Shown: piece after piece, positions 40,108 to 42,509 of the stretch
How positions within the stretch are numbered: position 1 is the first letter of the stretch
Layout: every line of letters begins with the position of its first letter
Assembly (NCBI GenBank): GCA_016872875.1
Contig: VGYW01000011.1
Location: forward strand, 1-42,509
DNA: 42,509 nt
Direction of reading: 5' to 3'
DNA from: Planctomycetota bacterium
GTDB lineage: Bacteria; Planctomycetota; PUPC01; DSUN01
Notes under the pieces: generated by a model
Seen by the model: only the letters and a program-made list of their open reading frames with translations
Database searches by the model: none
What the model was told of the DNA's origin: nothing
Made by a program: the position numbers and the translations under genes

Positions 40108-40755
40108 TTACGGACGGGCTTTGCTGCGGAGGGCCATCGTACGAAGGAGGGCCGATGCCGTGATGAGCAGCGTTGCGCCGATGGTGAGGGCCGCGGTGGC
40201 GCTTTCGTTCGGGAGGTGGAACCTGCCGATCCAGGCGCTGAAGCTGGACGCCACGCTGCCCAGGACTATGACCGCCAGGACCCATCCGCTGCCGCGGAAG
40301 TGCTCCTCCAGGTAGGCCAGCGACAGGGTGTCGTTGACCTGGAAGCTGTCCCACATCGGGAACCCGAAGAAGAACTTGTTGCACATGAAGAGCACCACGG
40401 TGAGCGCGGCCGTGGGCGGGCTGGCTCCGAGGTAGCACATGAAGAAGTAGAAGAAAACCACCACTGAGCCCGACGCGATGACCTCGAGAATCTCGAACGC
40501 CACGGGGTCCGGGAAGGGCAGCAGGCCGGCAAGGTACGGCCCCAGGAGCCTGTAGCAGAAGGGGCTGGGGACGTTTCTGGCGAGCCCTGGGACCGCCTGG
40601 GCGATGGCGCGGTACTTCGGGAAGTCCATCCCGCGCCAGTGCTGGCTCGAAAGGTCGTCTATCTGCCCGTAGAAGAACACCTCGGCGCCAAAGGCGAGCG
40701 CGAGGACGAGGAGCGGGGCCGTGTGCCTTTTCATGTGAGCTCGGTTCAAGAACAT
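40108..40755 (-). CDS. Polytopic membrane protein of unknown function
   Basis: This 215-residue protein has about five hydrophobic segments (HTAPLLVLALAFGAEVFFYG, a long stretch around VVVFFYFFMCYLG, TAALTVVLFMCNKFFFGF, VLAVIVLGSVASSFS and ATLLITASALL). It recalls the membrane core of some transport or glycosyl-lipid proteins, but I see no family motif. The ATG at 40755 is chosen; ATG 40734 (MKRHTAPLL) is a good alternative. Frames upstream of 40755 translate the TTGAATG repeat. The stop is 52 bp from the GTG of the Wzz-like gene, consistent with an operon for surface glycan export. Confidence 0.6.
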   Translation of the reverse strand: MFLNRAHMKRHTAPLLVLALAFGAEVFFYGQIDDLSSQHWRGMDFPKYRAIAQAVPGLARNVPSPFCYRLLGPYLAGLLPFPDPVAFEILEVIASGSVVVFFYFFMCYLGASPPTAALTVVLFMCNKFFFGFPMWDSFQVNDTLSLAYLEEHFRGSGWVLAVIVLGSVASSFSAWIGRFHLPNESATAALTIGATLLITASALLRTMALRSKARP

Positions 40756-40771
40756 CACCGTGGGTGCCTTC

Positions 40772-40893
40772 GGAATGTTGAATGATGAATGTTGAATGTT
40801 GAATGTTGAATGTCGAATGTCGAACTGCGAAGAACAGAGCGGGCTCTTGGCCTGGTTTGTCATTCAGCATTCAGCGTTCAACATTCAACATTC
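40772..40893. repeat. Iterated TTGAATG inverted repeat pair
   Basis: The left arm (40772-40824) starts GGAATGTTGAATG and iterates 7-base words; the right arm (40860-40893) ends CATTCAACATTCC. The spacer is about 35 bp. Its plan, iterated short words with fixed outer border, is the same as that of the GTCCTC family but with another word. Confidence 0.88.
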
Positions 40894-40922
40894 CCTCTGC
40901 CACATGCGCGCAACGCGCGCAG

Positions 40923-42023
40923 TCAGGAACGAATCCCCCATGCGCCACAACTGAGTGCTGTGCGCACCATGCGCTCGTAGTTTGCGAGCATGCGGGGGGT
41001 GCAGACCGGCGCGTAGGGCGAGGCGGTGGGGGCGACGATGAGGCCGGTCGGGCCGGCATCCCGGACGAGCTGCCGCACCTGCCGCTCGATCTCGCCGGAT
41101 GACAGCGTGAAGAGGTCGCCCACCTGGATGTTCCCCTCGATGCACACCTTGCCTGCGAGCGCGGCCTTGGCCTCGGCGGCGGTCACGTTGCCCATCGGCG
41201 GGGCCTCGACGGGGTGGAGCGCGTTCGCGCCGGCCTCCACGAAGCCCGCCAGCAGGCCCTTGAGCGAGCCGTGGCAGTGGACGTGTACCAGCCCCTCCGC
41301 CTCGTGGATGCGCGAGAAGAGGCGCCCGTCGTACGCCACGTTGAACTCCCAGAAGTCGTTCGGCCCGTGGAGCGGCGGGGCGATGTACTCCTGCCCCGAG
41401 ACGCCGAAGTAGGGGCCGACGTCGCGCGCGAGGAGCCAGTCAATCACCCGCAGGGCGCGCTGCGTAGTGTGTTCGAGGAGCTCGTGGATGAGGCCGCGGT
41501 CCTCGATGCTCAGGAGCGCGAACGCCTCGGAGCCGAAGAGGTCGGCCACGTGGCCGCCGGGGTTCATGTCGTGGAGGTGGGCCTCCACGATTCCGCGCTC
41601 GGCGGCCTGGTCGCGGAGGGCGAAGAAGCTGGCGGCGTCGCCGCTCGGCTCGGGCTCGGGCAGCGACATCCATTTCAGCGCGTCGTCGCGGCCGGCCAGC
41701 CAGTGCTTGCGGGTCATGCCCGGCTGGCCCTTGCGGCCGGCGAGGTGCTGGTGGACCAGTTCGCCGCGTGGCGTGGGCATCAGGGTGGTCACGAGGTCGA
41801 AATCGTCGTCGTAGCGCTCCACGCGGCGGGCCGTGGGCGGCGGGGGGAAGGCCTGCGCCGTGCTCCACGCCCACTTGAGGTCGCAGGTCTCGCACACCAG
41901 CTTGCGGAGCGGCGCGTAGGAGTCGTGCGGCGGCCTGGCGTCCGACACGCCGCGCACGAAGACCGGCACGCGGTCCGTCGGCAGGCAGCGGTAGGCGGCG
42001 TCGAGGCGTTCGCGGGAGGTCAT
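40923..42023 (-). CDS. Uroporphyrinogen decarboxylase-like (URO-D superfamily) protein 2
   Basis: This 366-residue protein begins MTSRERLDAAYRCLPTDRVP, the opening seen in the 2381-3466 gene. It has a VHCHGSLKGLLAGFVEAGAN block that replaces the more usual HSCGN, a LHPVEAPPMGNVTAAEAKAA block, and KVCIEGNIQVGDL. The superfamily includes haem-pathway HemE and many cobalamin-linked methyltransferases; the altered histidine-containing block argues against HemE. The ATG at 42023 follows AAGGAAGAAG, and a promoter at 42044-42072 fits. The start at 42053 is not used because it precedes the predicted transcript. Function is unspecified; the two paralogues suggest a methyl-transfer or degradative theme. 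Confidence 0.85.
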   Translation of the reverse strand: MTSRERLDAAYRCLPTDRVPVFVRGVSDARPPHDSYAPLRKLVCETCDLKWAWSTAQAFPPPPTARRVERYDDDFDLVTTLMPTPRGELVHQHLAGRKGQPGMTRKHWLAGRDDALKWMSLPEPEPSGDAASFFALRDQAAERGIVEAHLHDMNPGGHVADLFGSEAFALLSIEDRGLIHELLEHTTQRALRVIDWLLARDVGPYFGVSGQEYIAPPLHGPNDFWEFNVAYDGRLFSRIHEAEGLVHVHCHGSLKGLLAGFVEAGANALHPVEAPPMGNVTAAEAKAALAGKVCIEGNIQVGDLFTLSSGEIERQVRQLVRDAGPTGLIVAPTASPYAPVCTPRMLANYERMVRTALSCGAWGIRS

Positions 42024-42043
42024 GGGCTTCTTCCTTGCAGGGA

Positions 42044-42072
42044 ACTCTATCATGGAGCCGGCGAGCGGTCAA
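42044..42072 (-). promoter_or_regulatory. Promoter of URO-D-like gene 2
   Basis: TTGACC (42072-42067) and TAGAGT (42049-42044) are 17 bp apart on the minus strand. Bases 42073-42246 beyond show no gene. Confidence 0.55.
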
Positions 42073-42246
42073 CAGGGGAATCCAGATCTGCCCCCTCTCC
42101 CGGGTCCAATAACGCACTTGTACGCACCAGCGCACCACACGGTCGCTCGCCCCTTTGGGACGAGCCCCCTGGTGGCGGCGTTGCGGACCCCCGCGGGCCC
42201 GTCCAAGCCCGTCATTGCACCTCTACACCAGGGTGCGTGTAATCTC

Positions 42247-42509
42247 CTACGGTGCTGAGGTGAGGGGGTGGGCATCCCAGAAGCGGTCCCAGGAGCCGTC
42301 GGTGGAAGCGAGGTGAGCAACGACCTGGAGGGTTTGCTCGGCACCTGGGAGGCTCCAGAACTTTTCGGTCCCCTTGACTCGCTTGCCGAGTTGTTTGACG
42401 GTGCTCTCGATGATGCTGGAGCCGGTGGGCCAGCCGTGCTGGCGGAAGATGGGGTATTGGAGTCCGGCTCGATTGGTGCGGAAGTAGGCGAGGTCGGTGG
42501 CAAGGATGC
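42247..42509 (-). mobile_element. C-terminal part of a transposase (ISKra4/UPF0236-like), cut by the window edge
   Basis: The minus strand reads ILATDLAYFRTNRAGLQYPI, FRQHGWPTGSSIIESTVKQL, GKRVKGTEKFWSLPGAEQTL and ends DRFWDAHPLTSAP then TAG at 42249-42247. The Gly-x-Pro-x-Gly-Ser-x-x-x-Glu motif near the end of the catalytic domain, followed by a basic RVKGTEKFWS stretch, is the signature of the ISKra4/ISLre2-like DDE transposases. The 87 residues present are the terminal part; the rest lies outside. The right end of the insertion sequence should be close to 42230-42246, where I see no certain terminal repeat. Confidence 0.75.

Noticed and set aside
1..42509. tRNA, rRNA or replication origin
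   Set aside because: No cloverleaf, rRNA sequence or DnaA-box cluster was noticed; the tandem array lacks AT-rich flanks expected of an iteron origin.

Overview
The window is a GC-rich (clearly well above 60 percent by eye), gene-dense stretch of bacterial chromosome. The gene content points to a planctomycete-like member of the PVC group or a close relative. The main clues are MJ0042-type zinc ribbons fused to GYF or rhomboid domains, two uroporphyrinogen-decarboxylase-like proteins, many exported proteins without enzymatic names (VIT-vWA, DUF4139-like, alpha/alpha-toroid and DUF6569 types), FG-GAP and GH123-like proteins, and very abundant palindromic intergenic repeats. The assignment is inference; no rRNA or other phylogenetic marker is present.

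Layout. 1-2191 (+): a MITE-like repeat, then two membrane-anchored proteins. 2381-8004 (-): URO-D-like protein, B12-radical SAM enzyme, RRM RNA-binding protein with a long leader, and an exported CocE/S15-type hydrolase. 8227-9558 (+): type I glutamine synthetase. 9696-14214 (-): exported FG-GAP protein coupled to a GH123-like protein. 14336-15595 (+): a duplicated DUF433/DUF5615 toxin-antitoxin operon whose second toxin is reduced to its two ends. 15611-19179 (-): response regulator, exported protein and histidine kinase. 19306-32104 (-): eight consecutive exported or lipid-anchored proteins, including two tandem DUF4139-like paralogues, a MuiA-like protein, two toroid proteins and a VIT-vWA protein. 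32105-33113: about 1 kb of palindromes holding one gene remnant. 33114-34586 (-): a solitary DNA methyltransferase with the most consensus-like promoter in the window. 34702-36357: a large non-coding tandem array with a 136-bp period, dominated by a 20-bp palindrome. 36604-38878 (+): zinc-ribbon rhomboid protease and a lipoprotein, separated by the second copy of the MITE-like repeat. 38871-42023 (-): a chain-length-determinant-like protein, a membrane protein and a second URO-D-like protein. 42247-42509 (-): C-terminus of a transposase cut by the window edge.

The most unusual material is the repeat landscape. There are at least five architecturally distinct families: (a) the 136-bp tandem array; (b) MITE-like elements of about 180-210 bp whose arms carry nested hairpins; (c) REP-like CGTAGTGCGGG...CCCGCACTACG pairs; (d) inverted pairs whose arms are iterated short words (GTCCTC or TTGAATG) with fixed outer borders; and (e) generic nested palindromes. 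Several copies extend into coding DNA. One supplies nine in-frame codons of the histidine kinase ATPase domain, one encodes most of a signal peptide, one forms a protein C-terminal tail, and one supplies the stop codon of a gene remnant.

Eleven sigma-70-like promoters with 16-18 bp spacers can be read by eye and agree with the chosen start codons. All functional names come from recognising motifs by reading; no database search was run.
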